Assembly (NCBI GenBank): GCA_001655195.1
Contig: LPNY01000132.1
Span: 130,344-194,343 of the forward strand
Direction of reading: 5' to 3'
Source: Arcobacter sp. EP1
GTDB lineage: Bacteria; Campylobacterota; Campylobacteria; Campylobacterales; Arcobacteraceae
Length of the DNA stretch: 64,000 bases
The notes under the pieces were generated by a model. That model searched no databases. It was given only the letters and a program-made list of their open reading frames with translations, and was not told the DNA's origin. A program made the position numbers and the translations under genes. This document shows, piece by piece, positions 1-9,175 of the stretch (within the stretch, counting starts at the first letter, position 1; each line of letters begins with the position of its first letter).

Positions 1-867
1 TAAAATTAACATTGCAAGAACTAAAACAACTAAAGGGAAAACAATTTTTTCTAATTTAGAAACTTTTCTACTTGCTTTCATCTTTCTTTTTCGCTCTTCA
101 ACAGTAGTTAAAGCTCTCATAATTGGAGGTTGAATAACTGGTACTAGTGCCATATAAGAGTAAGCAGCAACAGCAATAGCTCCGAGTAAATGTGGTGCTA
201 AGGCATTAGCAATAAAAATAGAAGTAGGGCCATCAGCTCCACCAATAATAGAAATAGCTGCAGCTTCTCTTAAAGAAAACTCAATCCCTGGAATATATTG
301 AGAGAGTACAATTGCACCAACTAATGAACCAAAGATACCAAACTGTGCTGCACCACCTAATAGTGCCGTTTTAGGGTTAGATAATAAAGGACCAAAGTCA
401 GTCATTGCTCCAACACCCATAAAAATAAGAAGTGGGAAGAATCCATTTCCAATACCCATATTATAGATAATACCGAGCATTCCACTCTCGCTTGCCATAT
501 CCGCAATTGGAATATTTGCTAATACACCACCAAATCCAATAGGAATCAGTAGTAGTGGCTCAAATCCCTTGTTAATCGCAAGGAAAAATAGAACAAAACA
601 GATGATAATCATAATAATTCTACCACCACTTTGAGCAAAGAGTGACATCTCTTTACCATGTGCATCTTTCACACCCTCTTGTGGTTGAAGAATTGCTTTA
701 AGACCTGTTGTTGCATAAAATGACTCAACTAATTGTGACATTGATTTAGATTCGTACGCTTTTTGTTCCACAGCTTCCCCACTGTGTGCAGGAGCTCCAG
801 CGAATGCATTTACGCTGAATACTCCCATAAAAAGAACAAAAAGTGAAATTAATAAACTTTTTTTCAT
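1..867 (-). CDS. oadB: oxaloacetate decarboxylase beta subunit (partial, 3' end outside window)
   Basis: This is the membrane subunit that couples carboxybiotin decarboxylation to sodium export. The open frame runs from an ATG at 865-867 to the window edge, 289 codons, so the C-terminus is missing. The N-terminus is a hydrophobic signal-like segment ([16 protein letters not shown]) ending in AFA, followed by a short linker and many membrane segments. The stretch [10 protein letters not shown], typical of the family's ion-binding core, is readable, as is [10 protein letters not shown]. It lies 16 bases downstream of oadA in the same direction, so it is the last gene seen of a gamma-alpha-beta operon. 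An N-terminal signal-like extension is common in epsilon-type homologues as I recall, but that is not verified here. Confidence 0.93.
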   Translation of the reverse strand, partial: MKKSLLISLFVLFMGVFSVNAFAGAPAHSGEAVEQKAYESKSMSQLVESFYATTGLKAILQPQEGVKDAHGKEMSLFAQSGGRIIMIIICFVLFFLAINKGFEPLLLIPIGFGGVLANIPIADMASESGMLGIIYNMGIGNGFFPLLIFMGVGAMTDFGPLLSNPKTALLGGAAQFGIFGSLVGAIVLSQYIPGIEFSLREAAAISIIGGADGPTSIFIANALAPHLLGAIAVAAYSYMALVPVIQPPIMRALTTVEERKRKMKASRKVSKLEKIVFPLVVLVLAMLIL

Positions 868-883
868 TGTTTCTCCATTTATA

Positions 884-2692
884 TTAGCTGATAGTTGCTA
901 ATATTTGCCCTTCGTCAACTGCTTCGTTAGCATTTACAGTAATACCTGTAATTGTACCAGCAACAGGAGCATTAATATCAATCTCCATTTTCATTGCTTC
1001 TAAAATCATAATTGGTTGATCTTTTTCAACTTTATCACCAACTTTTGCTAAAATTTTCCATACATTACCATTTACAGCTGCTGGAACTTCTGTTCCTTCT
1101 CCTGAAGTAGGAGCTGCTGCCGCTGGTGCTGCATCTGCTGCTGGAGTAACTTGAATATCTGCGTTACCTTCTGCGATACTTACATTAAACTTTTGTCCAT
1201 CTACAACTACTGTATAGTTTCCACTTGCATTACTCATTTTTCCGTTTTCTCCTAAGTTACATTCTTTATCATTTTCACAAACTTCATCAATTTTTCTAAC
1301 ATTTAGAGGTCCATCACCTTTTAAGAAAGTGATACCTTTTTCATCACAAGCTGCTGCAATAAAAATATTCTCTTCAGTTGTTTCAATACCTTCTTCTTTA
1401 AGTCGTCCTTCCCAATATGCCATAGTTTTCTTCTCATCTCTATCTGCAATATCTAACGGATTCTCTTTAGTAGGCTCTAATTTTAGTTTTTCGCTAGCAA
1501 ATTTTACAACTTCTGCATCTGGTTCAACTGGTGTTTTACCAAAGTAACCAAGTACCATTCGTCCATAACCAGGAGCAATTTGTTTCCATGGTCCAAACAT
1601 TACGTTTGCATAAGCTTGTTGCCAATAAAATTGAGAAACAGGAGTTACTGATGTACCATATCCACCTTTTTCAACAACTTCTTGCATTGCTTTAATAACT
1701 TCAGGAAATTTATCTAAAGTTCCATTATCTCTCATCATTTGTGTATTAGCAGTTAATGCTCCACCAGGCATTGGTGAAAATGGAATTAAAGGAGATACTT
1801 GTGTCGCTTCTGGCGGCATAAAGTAATCTTTTAATTGATGTTTTAATACTTCTTGATATTTTAGAACTTTATCAATCTCTAAACCACCAAGGTCATATTT
1901 CATTCCTTTAACTGCGTGCATCATTGTTAAAAGGTCTGGTTGGCTAGTACCACCAGAAACTGGAGATGCTGCTAAATCAATACCATCAGCTCCTGCATCT
2001 AATGCAGCTAAATAACATGCAACAGACACACCAGCAGTTTCATGAGTATGAAGTCTGATGTGAGTGTCTTTTCCTACTAGTTTTCGAGCCATTTTAACAG
2101 TATCAAAAACTTTTTGAGGAGAAGATGTCCCAGAGGCATCTTTAAAACAGATTGAATCATAAGGAACACCACTGTCAAGGATGTTTCTTAATGTTTTTTC
2201 ATAGAAGGCTACATCATGTGCACCTTCACACCCTGGAGGTAAATCCATAAGTGTAACAACAACTTCATGGTTTAATCCATACTTTTTAATACACTCAGCT
2301 GAGTACTCTAAGTTTTGCACATCATTTAATGCATCAAAGTTTCTAATAGTAGAAACACCATGCTTAGAAAACATTTTTGCATGCATATCAACAAGCTCTC
2401 TTGAACCAGTATCTAACATTACAGTGTTAATACCTCTTGCTAATGTTTGTAAATTAGCATCAGGTCCAACAATGTCTCTAAATTTATCCATCATCTCAAA
2501 AGCATTTTCTCTTAAATAAAAGAATAAAGATTGAAATCGAGCTCCTCCACCGAACTCAAAATGAGTAATACCTGCTTCCTTTGCAGCTTCTACAGCTGGA
2601 AAGAAATCGTCCATTAAAACTCTACCACCAAAAACAGATTGGAATCCATCCCTGAACGTAGTATCCATGACATCAATATATTTTTTAGCCAT
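884..2692 (-). CDS. oadA: oxaloacetate decarboxylase alpha subunit / carboxyltransferase-biotin carrier protein
   Basis: The 602-residue protein carries the carboxyltransferase TIM barrel (starting DTTFRDG near residue 10, with metal-site HTHETAG), the conserved PycB/OadA region in the middle, and a C-terminal biotinyl domain. The biotin lysine is in EAMKME, at about residue 568, preceded by an Ala/Pro-rich hinge. In Campylobacter the same family works as PycB of a two-part pyruvate carboxylase; here the adjacent gamma and beta membrane subunits argue for a sodium-pumping decarboxylase. Five bases separate it from the gamma gene upstream. A pyruvate carboxylase role remains possible if a pycA is encoded elsewhere. 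Confidence 0.93.
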   Translation of the reverse strand: MAKKYIDVMDTTFRDGFQSVFGGRVLMDDFFPAVEAAKEAGITHFEFGGGARFQSLFFYLRENAFEMMDKFRDIVGPDANLQTLARGINTVMLDTGSRELVDMHAKMFSKHGVSTIRNFDALNDVQNLEYSAECIKKYGLNHEVVVTLMDLPPGCEGAHDVAFYEKTLRNILDSGVPYDSICFKDASGTSSPQKVFDTVKMARKLVGKDTHIRLHTHETAGVSVACYLAALDAGADGIDLAASPVSGGTSQPDLLTMMHAVKGMKYDLGGLEIDKVLKYQEVLKHQLKDYFMPPEATQVSPLIPFSPMPGGALTANTQMMRDNGTLDKFPEVIKAMQEVVEKGGYGTSVTPVSQFYWQQAYANVMFGPWKQIAPGYGRMVLGYFGKTPVEPDAEVVKFASEKLKLEPTKENPLDIADRDEKKTMAYWEGRLKEEGIETTEENIFIAAACDEKGITFLKGDGPLNVRKIDEVCENDKECNLGENGKMSNASGNYTVVVDGQKFNVSIAEGNADIQVTPAADAAPAAAAPTSGEGTEVPAAVNGNVWKILAKVGDKVEKDQPIMILEAMKMEIDINAPVAGTITGITVNANEAVDEGQILATIS

Positions 2693-2697
2693 TTATA

Positions 2698-2940
2698 TTA
2701 ACCTTTAAGATTTTTGTGATGTTGTACAGCAGCGACGATTGCAGCTACTTTTGCAGAATTATTAGTTGCAACTGAAGGTTGAACTTTTTTTGCGGGTTTC
2801 TTTTCCTGTTCAGGAAAATACTTTGTCAAAAGATTTTTTTGACCTTTTAACACGAAAATTAAGATAACTAGAAATGAGAATACAACTCCCATACCTAATA
2901 CCATAAATTTAAATGCTTCGAAAATTACGTTTACTTCCAT
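2698..2940 (-). CDS. oadG: oxaloacetate decarboxylase gamma-chain family protein
   Basis: An 80-residue protein with one membrane segment (FKFMVLGMGVVFSFLVILIF) and a hydrophilic Lys/Ala-rich tail, the usual build of OadG, which anchors and helps assemble the alpha and beta subunits. The ATG at 2938-2940 is preferred over an in-frame GTG 21 bases upstream because GGAGAGG sits just before the ATG. It is the first gene of the operon gamma-alpha-beta. A possible -10 (TATAAA) on the minus strand lies at 2981-2986. OadG sequences are poorly conserved, so the assignment rests on size, topology and position. Confidence 0.85.
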   Translation of the reverse strand: MEVNVIFEAFKFMVLGMGVVFSFLVILIFVLKGQKNLLTKYFPEQEKKPAKKVQPSVATNNSAKVAAIVAAVQHHKNLKG

Positions 2941-3061
2941 ATTCCTCTCCGTGGTTCCCACCAGAAATTAAATACGTAATTTTATAGTAAAGTTGCTTTA
3001 TTAAAATTAATTTTTCTTTTCTTTTCTAGTAAATTTATAAATTTACATTTTTTGTACACTT

Positions 3062-3158
3062 TTACAATATTTTATTACCATACTCGTATAGTAACTCATC
3101 GATTCTTTTAACCCAACTGTTAAAGCTATTTCTTGATTCTAAAATAAGTGCTTGCATA
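3062..3158 (-). other. interrupted small ORF with good ribosome binding site
   Basis: On the minus strand an ATG at 3156-3158 is preceded by AAGGA at suitable distance. The frame stops after 16 codons (MQALILESRNSFKQLG). If one A of the run at 3123-3125 is skipped, reading continues as NSWVKRIDELLYEYGNKIL to a stop at 3062-3064, giving about 31 residues of protein-like composition. This could be a decayed small gene, a sequencing error in a short A run, or chance. I do not recognise the peptide. Confidence 0.2.
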
Positions 3159-3207
3159 ATAGATCCTTTAAAAATATGTCAAATTTTAAACTATTTTTTA
3201 AAAACCC

Positions 3208-3236
3208 TTGTAAAATATTGCAAATTGTAATATAAT
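3208..3236 (+). promoter_or_regulatory. promoter and probable autoregulatory operator of the S24 repressor
   Basis: TTGTAA (3208-3213) and TATAAT (3231-3236) are separated by 17 bases, a good housekeeping promoter. Between them lies an imperfect palindrome ATTGCAA-A-TTGTAAT (3217-3231, six of seven arm positions matching). A dyad filling the spacer is where a CI-like repressor would block polymerase, so self-repression by the downstream gene is inferred. Binding is not shown. Confidence 0.5.
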
Positions 3237-3258
3237 TTTAAATATATAAGGAGATGTC

Positions 3259-3915
3259 ATGTTAATTGTTAGTGAAATAATTGAAAAACTTAAGGATGTT
3301 CTTAGTACTGATGGGAAAGAGGGAAAGGTATTTGATAAAGATGTTGCAACTGCCCTAGAGCTCTCTCAAGCAAACTTTGCAACCATGAAAAATCGCAATA
3401 AAATCCCATATTCTAATATTTTGGACTTTTGTGCGTTAAAAAAAATCTCAATTAATTGGTTACTCTACAATCAAAATCCTGATTCACTTGTAGATAGCAC
3501 CGATAAATACTGGATTAAATACTTTCCTGAAGTAAGTGTGAGTGCAGGGGGAGGGGCCTATGAAAACGAAGATGATTACGAAGCACTAGAGGTTCCACCT
3601 TATTTTATTAATATGTTAGGTGGTAAAGAAAACCTTAAAAACATTGATGCAATTAATGTTGTCGGTGACTCGATGGAACCTACTTTAAACTCTGATAATA
3701 TAATTTTTATTGATAAAGCACGAAAAGATGGTTTTAAAGATGGAATTTATGCCTTTACAACAAATCATGGACTATTTGTAAAACGTATACAAAAAAGAGT
3801 TGATGGTAATTTGGATATTATTTCTGATAATAGGGACTACCCAACACAAATTCTTAATCAAGAAGAAATTAATGTATTAGGAAAAGTTGTTAGTTCTTTT
3901 GGAATGGTTTATTAA
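3259..3915 (+). CDS. S24 (CI/LexA-type) transcriptional repressor
   Basis: The 218-residue protein has an N-terminal helix-turn-helix region (about residues 5-70) and a C-terminal S24 autopeptidase domain. The catalytic pair is Ser138 in GDSMEPTL and Lys175 in LFVKR; the 37-residue spacing equals that of E. coli LexA. The likely self-cleavage region is SAGGGA near residue 96. Proteins of this build are phage-type repressors or stress regulators that may be inactivated by RecA-stimulated cleavage. No other phage genes surround it, so it is probably a domesticated regulator. The start has a strong AAGGAG. Its stop shares the palindrome TTAA (3912-3915) with the stop of the converging gene. Confidence 0.85.
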   Translation: MLIVSEIIEKLKDVLSTDGKEGKVFDKDVATALELSQANFATMKNRNKIPYSNILDFCALKKISINWLLYNQNPDSLVDSTDKYWIKYFPEVSVSAGGGAYENEDDYEALEVPPYFINMLGGKENLKNIDAINVVGDSMEPTLNSDNIIFIDKARKDGFKDGIYAFTTNHGLFVKRIQKRVDGNLDIISDNRDYPTQILNQEEINVLGKVVSSFGMVY

Positions 3916-4898
3916 AGAAGGGTCATCTCATGCATTGATTTTACTAGAGCACTCTCAACTTTAGTAAAATCAAAGCCAACAATATAAGCACAATTAAACT
4001 TTTGAGCCTTTAATACTTCTTTTAAGTTTTTTAAACTTGAAACAATATATTGGTCTTTGCCTAAGCTATCAATATATTCGGTTGTAATAAAAATAGTTCT
4101 TGCATACTTGTATCGTTTTTTTATATAAGCTATCTCATCATCAACTAAACTCTTGTTTTTTTGAGGAATTAAAAACTTATCACTCTTTCCAAAATCAATT
4201 ACATTGATAAATCTATCAACAAAAACTGGTTTAAAACAACTAAAGTTTTTAATCTTACTAAAATCAAGTTCTTGATTATAAAAATTGTAAACATCTAAAA
4301 ATTGTTGTAAATAGAGCTCTGAAGTCTTTACTTTGAAAAAATAGGCACCATCATATGAAAAAGAGGTCTCAAATAAAGAGTGAGAAGTTAAGTTTTCAAT
4401 TCTGTGATCATCTTCTTTAAAATTAACGTTATTTGGATAAATTTTATCAAGTACTTCTTTATTTGTTGATACTAAAATATCATTAGCTTCAATATTCTCT
4501 AAAATCTTTACAGAATCCTCTAAGTTAGATGTTAAAAATTTAAGATTTTTATTTAATGATTTATAAATTTGTAAGAGTTCAAATGTCACATCATCACAGT
4601 AAAATACATTTAAGTCAAAATGTGAAAGATGAAATCGGAAAAGCCGTACTAAGGCATTTGAATAAGAATCAACTTTTATCCATGCAATCTCTTTATCACT
4701 AATTGAAGTTTCAAAATCATAAACAACCCCAAAAGCCCCATTGTCAATTGCAAGTTGTAAATCTTTACTATTTTTAGCAATAAAAAGATCACCTTCATTA
4801 ACACGTCTTGGATTAGTTTTAATATGGTAAACAAAAGAGATAGAGGGAGTATTGAGTAATTCTCCCTCTACAATATCAGTAATTGAAGAGATTTTCAC
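3912..4898 (-). CDS. Mur-ligase-like protein lacking the ATP site (unknown function)
   Basis: The first 90 residues resemble the UDP-binding N-terminal domain of MurE/MurF: residues RRVNEGDLFIAKN and DNGAFGVVYD match the family's 'pGdlFvA...GA.avv' pattern. Where MurE/MurF continue with the GTNGKT phosphate loop, this protein reads FYCDDVTFELL, so ATP binding is lost, and the rest (328 residues in total) has no recognisable ligase motifs. It follows metG by 11 bases in the same direction, and I recall a hypothetical gene in the same place in C. jejuni. It may be a degenerate Mur paralogue kept for a non-catalytic role; the function is unknown. Confidence 0.6.
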   Translation of the reverse strand: MKISSITDIVEGELLNTPSISFVYHIKTNPRRVNEGDLFIAKNSKDLQLAIDNGAFGVVYDFETSISDKEIAWIKVDSYSNALVRLFRFHLSHFDLNVFYCDDVTFELLQIYKSLNKNLKFLTSNLEDSVKILENIEANDILVSTNKEVLDKIYPNNVNFKEDDHRIENLTSHSLFETSFSYDGAYFFKVKTSELYLQQFLDVYNFYNQELDFSKIKNFSCFKPVFVDRFINVIDFGKSDKFLIPQKNKSLVDDEIAYIKKRYKYARTIFITTEYIDSLGKDQYIVSSLKNLKEVLKAQKFNCAYIVGFDFTKVESALVKSMHEMTLL

Positions 4899-4909
4899 GT
4901 AATTTTATC

Positions 4910-6862
4910 TTAGCTGATTTTTGTTCCAGCAACTTTTGGTTTTTCAGGACGGATAAGATTTAAACCATTCTCATCTCGAGCTGCTAAAAGCATACCTTCA
5001 CTAAGCATTCCCATAAGTTTTGCTGGCTTTAAGTTTGCAACAACACATGCTTGTGTTCCTACAAGTTCTTCTGCACTATAAAACTCTTTGATTCCTGCTA
5101 AAACTTGTCTGTTTTTTCCTTCACCCACATCCACTTGGAGTTTAAGTAGTTTTTTCGACTTTGGCACTTCTTGTGCTTCTACAATCGTACCAATTTTTAA
5201 TGTTGTTTCAAAAAACTTGTCAATTGTAATTAAGTTATCATCTTCTTGTTCTACTGAAGGTTCTTCTTTTTTAACTTCAACTTCATTTTTATCTTTTTTA
5301 ACTTCAGGAGCTTGTTCTAATAATATCTCTTCAATTCTTGGGAAAAGCTGTTCAACTTTAGTAATTGTTGTATCATCTAGCAACTCTTTATCTTTGATAA
5401 GTTTATGGTAACTCTCTGTTGAAATTTCCACCCCTAAAGATGTAGCAATTTTAGCAATCTTTTCTGGCATTACAGAATCTAGAAGCAAAGAGACTCTTGC
5501 CATAATATTAGTAATAAGTGCTACTAATGCCATTGCTTCTTCTTCTTTTCCTTCTTTCATTTTTGCCCATGGCTCATAATCACCAATAGCTTTATTTGCG
5601 ATGGTTAAGACTTTCCAAATATCTTCTAGGTATCGATTGATTTGCATTTTATATAAATAGTCTTCAATATTCTCTAATAGTGTTTCAACTTCATCAAGTT
5701 CTTTTTGATGATATTTTTTAACATCTTTTGAGGTAACTTTAAAATCGAAATATTTACCAGACATACCAGAAATTCTATTAAGTAAGTTACCTAAATCATT
5801 TCCTAAATCTGAATTAATTCTGTCCATCAATGCTTTCTGTGAAAAGTCACCATCTTGACCAAATGGTACTTCTCTAAGCATAAAATATCTAAATGCATCT
5901 AATCCATAAGCATCTGCTACTTCTTTAGGATTAACTACATTTCCTTTAGATTTTGACATTTTTTCACCATCTCGTGTCCACCAACCATGAGCAGCAATAT
6001 GTTTTGGTAATGGTAAATCTAAACTCATTAAAAATGCTGGCCAGTAAATAGCATGGAAACGTAAGATATCTTTTCCTACTAGATGACTTGTAGCTGGCCA
6101 AAATTCCATATTCTTTTCATCATTTCCATATCCAAGTGCTGTTACGTAGTTCATTAAAGCATCAAGCCATACATACATAACATGTTTTGGTTCATTTAAA
6201 GATTCTGGAAGCTTAACACCCCAATCAAATGATGTTCGTGAAATCGATAAGTCTCGTAATCCGCCTTTAACAAAATTTACAATTTCGTTCTTTTTTGCTC
6301 GTGGTAAAATACAATCTTCATTTTGTTCATACCATTCAATAAGTTTATCTTCATATTTTGATAGCTTAAAGAAAAAACTCTCTTCTTTTACAATATTGGT
6401 TGGTTTACCACAGTCAGGACAAAATTGTTCGTCAATTAACTGTTTTTCAGTAAAAAATGTTTCACAAGATACACAATAGTATCCTTCATAATCACCCTTG
6501 TAGATATCACCTTTGTTATACATTGTTTCAAAAGCTTTTTGAACACCAATTTTATGTTCTTCATCAGTTGTTCGAATAAACTTGTCATAAGTAATATCAA
6601 AATCATCCCAAAGTGTTCGAAATTTACCTGATACTTCATCTGCATACTCTTGTGCAGTACGACCTCTTTGTTCAGCACTTTGTGCTATTTTTTGACCATG
6701 TTCATCTGTACCTGTTAAGAAAAATGTTTTTGACCCAGTTAAGCGCGAATAACGTGCTAACATATCTGCAATAATTGTTGTATATGCGTGACCGATATGT
6801 GCCACATCATTTACATAATAAATTGGTGTTGTTATATATACATTTTTACAATTTTGTTGCAT
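4910..6862 (-). CDS. metG: methionyl-tRNA synthetase
   Basis: This 650-residue class I synthetase charges initiator and elongator tRNA-Met. HIGH is at residues 22-25, KMSKS at 301-305, and one zinc knuckle is formed by Cys130, Cys133, Cys148 and Cys151. After an acidic/Lys linker (around residues 525-545) a C-terminal tRNA-binding domain of the Trbp111 type follows (KIGTIVEAQEVPKSKKLLKL), which dimerises the enzyme. AAAGG precedes the ATG. It is co-oriented and closely spaced with the small Cys protein upstream and the Mur-like gene downstream. Confidence 0.97.
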   Translation of the reverse strand: MQQNCKNVYITTPIYYVNDVAHIGHAYTTIIADMLARYSRLTGSKTFFLTGTDEHGQKIAQSAEQRGRTAQEYADEVSGKFRTLWDDFDITYDKFIRTTDEEHKIGVQKAFETMYNKGDIYKGDYEGYYCVSCETFFTEKQLIDEQFCPDCGKPTNIVKEESFFFKLSKYEDKLIEWYEQNEDCILPRAKKNEIVNFVKGGLRDLSISRTSFDWGVKLPESLNEPKHVMYVWLDALMNYVTALGYGNDEKNMEFWPATSHLVGKDILRFHAIYWPAFLMSLDLPLPKHIAAHGWWTRDGEKMSKSKGNVVNPKEVADAYGLDAFRYFMLREVPFGQDGDFSQKALMDRINSDLGNDLGNLLNRISGMSGKYFDFKVTSKDVKKYHQKELDEVETLLENIEDYLYKMQINRYLEDIWKVLTIANKAIGDYEPWAKMKEGKEEEAMALVALITNIMARVSLLLDSVMPEKIAKIATSLGVEISTESYHKLIKDKELLDDTTITKVEQLFPRIEEILLEQAPEVKKDKNEVEVKKEEPSVEQEDDNLITIDKFFETTLKIGTIVEAQEVPKSKKLLKLQVDVGEGKNRQVLAGIKEFYSAEELVGTQACVVANLKPAKLMGMLSEGMLLAARDENGLNLIRPEKPKVAGTKIS

Positions 6863-6875
6863 TTTTTACCTTTAA

Positions 6876-7076
6876 TTAAAATTCAAATCCACCGCCAGCG
6901 CCCTTATTCATGGACTCATAGACAGTTCTTACATATTTTTTTCGTAATTCACACTCAAAAAATTTATCACATGAATTACACGACTGAAAACCTAAAGAGA
7001 TTTGACACTGCTTTAACTCTTCAAGTTTAAGTTCTAGTTTCTCATCCCACTCATCTTTATGTTGATTATTTTGCAT
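6876..7076 (-). CDS. small cysteine-containing conserved protein
   Basis: A 66-residue protein with four cysteines, one in QCQIS, and a cluster [10 protein letters not shown] that could bind a metal, ending in a glycine-rich tail ([10 protein letters not shown]). Its start lies inside fbp by 11 bases and metG follows after 13, so it is translated within this operon. I recall a hypothetical gene of the same size between metS and fbp in C. jejuni, which supports it being real. The function is unknown. Confidence 0.75.
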   Translation of the reverse strand: MQNNQHKDEWDEKLELKLEELKQCQISLGFQSCNSCDKFFECELRKKYVRTVYESMNKGAGGGFEF

Positions 7077-7911
7077 GTTCTTTATATACTTCTAAAACAC
7101 GATTAATTTCAACATTAGATCCAAAGAAACAAGGGCTTGTATCATGGATATGTTCAGTTTTTATATCTAAAACTCTTTGGTGTCCATCAATAGCAGCTCC
7201 TCCTGCTTGTTCATATACATATGCAAAAGGGAAGACTTCAAAAAGTTGTCGTAACTTTCCTTTTGGTCTATCAGATGTTCCAGGATATGAAAACAATCCT
7301 CCACCTTTTAAAAGGATTTGATGTAAATCAGGAACCATACCACCTGAATATCTTAAACGATAACCATCATTAAAAATATCATCAACCATTTTTTTATGAT
7401 GATCAGGCCAACAACTTTGCGTTGAACCTGGTGCTTTTAGGTTTCCTTTTGGATTTAAAACAATCTTTTGCATAAAATGAAAATCACCATTAAGTAATCG
7501 GTACATTTTAACTTCATCTGTAGCAATTACAAGTTCTACTCTAGGACCAAACACTACATATACGGCTGCAACTAAATTATCCCCAGTAAAGTCATTTTTA
7601 TAAATACCAAAAATTGAACCAACTGAAAGGTTTACATCAACCAAAGAAGAACCGTCTAATGGATCATAAGCAATTAAATACTCACCATCTGCATTAACGT
7701 TTTTTATTTCATCTTGTTCTTCTGATACAATTGCTTTTACACTTGCAACTTGTGCAAAAAGATCCTCAATGATAATATCACTTTGGATATCTAGTTTTAA
7801 CTGCGTATCGCCTGTTGAATTCTCATTATCACTTTTTCCTGTATCTCCTGTCTCAATTAATGCTTTAATTGCAACAGCAGATTTTTTTATAGCCTCTAAA
7901 ATTTCATTCAT
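7066..7911 (-). CDS. fbp: fructose-1,6-bisphosphatase class I
   Basis: Catalyses the dephosphorylation of fructose 1,6-bisphosphate in gluconeogenesis. The metal-binding signature [14 protein letters not shown] is present, as are the later substrate-site stretches ([18 protein letters not shown] and [11 protein letters not shown]). At 281 residues it is shorter than E. coli Fbp (about 330), as I recall for epsilon homologues. Its start touches the stop of mobB (TAATG type overlap at 7911). It fits an organism that makes sugars from organic acids. Confidence 0.95.
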   Translation of the reverse strand: MNEILEAIKKSAVAIKALIETGDTGKSDNENSTGDTQLKLDIQSDIIIEDLFAQVASVKAIVSEEQDEIKNVNADGEYLIAYDPLDGSSLVDVNLSVGSIFGIYKNDFTGDNLVAAVYVVFGPRVELVIATDEVKMYRLLNGDFHFMQKIVLNPKGNLKAPGSTQSCWPDHHKKMVDDIFNDGYRLRYSGGMVPDLHQILLKGGGLFSYPGTSDRPKGKLRQLFEVFPFAYVYEQAGGAAIDGHQRVLDIKTEHIHDTSPCFFGSNVEINRVLEVYKEHAK

Positions 7912-8420
7912 TATTTTACTCTTTTTGCATTATTTTCAACCCATTGAATCACAGATTCAGGGTTATTTAGATCCAAAATATCGATGGAAGACGGAATCTC
8001 ACTTTTATTTATTGTTTCATCACAAGCAATGGCATTGGTTACTTTAAAATAAGTCTCATCTAAACTGTTTCTAAAAATAGAAATTCGCGGTAATGGTAGT
8101 GTTTTTAAACCTTCAACAAGCAGATAATCAAAGGAATCAAACATCTCTACTATTTCATCAATAGTAGAACTATTTTGTTTGAACATCGTTGTTCTATTTG
8201 GACTTACGACTGCAACATCTGCACCTGTTTGAGAAAACTTATCTGAGTCTTTTCCTGGTCTATCGAATCGTGCTTTATCTTTAGGGTCGTGTTTAACAAT
8301 ACAAACCTTAAGTCCACTATCTTGTAATATATTAGCCACTTTAACAATAAGGGTCGTTTTTCCACTATTAGAAGGACCACTAAATGCTACTGCTAAATTT
8401 TTAAATTCATTCTTTTTCAT
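7911..8420 (-). CDS. mobB: molybdopterin-guanine dinucleotide biosynthesis adapter MobB
   Basis: A 169-residue GTP-binding protein with the phosphate loop [10 protein letters not shown] at the N-terminus and [10 protein letters not shown], a family feature, about 25 residues later. MobB assists MobA in loading guanine dinucleotide onto molybdenum cofactor for enzymes such as nitrate reductase or formate dehydrogenase. It is the first gene of the minus-strand run mobB-fbp-small protein-metG and is divergent from the lipoprotein gene. Confidence 0.92.
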   Translation of the reverse strand: MKKNEFKNLAVAFSGPSNSGKTTLIVKVANILQDSGLKVCIVKHDPKDKARFDRPGKDSDKFSQTGADVAVVSPNRTTMFKQNSSTIDEIVEMFDSFDYLLVEGLKTLPLPRISIFRNSLDETYFKVTNAIACDETINKSEIPSSIDILDLNNPESVIQWVENNAKRVK

Positions 8421-8500
8421 GAGGGTGATTTTATCTAAATGATGGTTAAAGTATCTTTAGTGTAAAATTACGAAAATTTAGAATATAAAGGTACTTTTTT

Positions 8501-9175
8501 ATGTCAAAACATCTCATTATCTTTTCACTTTTTATTACACTCTTTTTTACAGCATGTTCTTCATATTCTGTTACAAAATATTTTGAAAAAGATGATTTTT
8601 ATAATAGGGCACTACAGTATACTAAGAAAGCTGATATATTAAAAGATAATGAAATATCAATAATGTTAAATGCTACATACTTAAACTCTCTAGACTCCAA
8701 GTATAATAATGAATATGAAAATTTCATTATAGGGGTTTATCATACAAATAGTAAAGTCAAAGGACTAAAAAATAAAGACTATATATTATTGTTAAATAAT
8801 AAAGAACCGGAGATTATTAATCCCATTAAAATTGCTGGTGAATTAAACAACTTACCACTAAAAAACTACTGGGCAAAGTATTATTTAATTTCATTTAAAA
8901 AAGAAAAGTTTACACTTTTAGAAAAATCTATTCACGATTTAGAACTAAGCTATGAAAATATCCTGAAAAGAAATAAAAACCTACATATTGAGCTCCGAAA
9001 AGAAAAGAAATTAAAAAAGCGTAAAGAAATTATTAAAAAACTACAAGTAACTCAAAACATGTCAAAGATTAAAGAAAAAATGAAACAACATAGACAAGAA
9101 GTAGATTCTTTAGAAATAGCTAATAATAAACCTAATGAGTGGAAGGCTTCTTTAACCTTTTTAAAAGAGTTGTAG
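8501..9175 (+). CDS. probable outer-membrane or periplasmic lipoprotein
   Basis: The 224-residue protein starts with a lipoprotein signal: a short basic end, a hydrophobic core (HLIIFSLFITLFFTA) and the lipobox TACSS, so Cys19 would be lipidated. The C-terminal third is strongly Lys/Glu-rich and likely helical or coiled-coil (residues about 150-205). The gene runs opposite to its neighbours and its 3' end overlaps the 3' end of slt by 44 bases. I recall a gene at the same place in C. jejuni (between mobB and slt). I do not recognise a domain beyond the signal. Confidence 0.75.
   Translation: MSKHLIIFSLFITLFFTACSSYSVTKYFEKDDFYNRALQYTKKADILKDNEISIMLNATYLNSLDSKYNNEYENFIIGVYHTNSKVKGLKNKDYILLLNNKEPEIINPIKIAGELNNLPLKNYWAKYYLISFKKEKFTLLEKSIHDLELSYENILKRNKNLHIELRKEKKLKKRKEIIKKLQVTQNMSKIKEKMKQHRQEVDSLEIANNKPNEWKASLTFLKEL

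Noticed and set aside
3259-3915. Possible prophage remnant because of the CI-like repressor.
   Set aside because: No integrase, structural or lysis genes and no attachment repeats nearby; neighbours are core genes.
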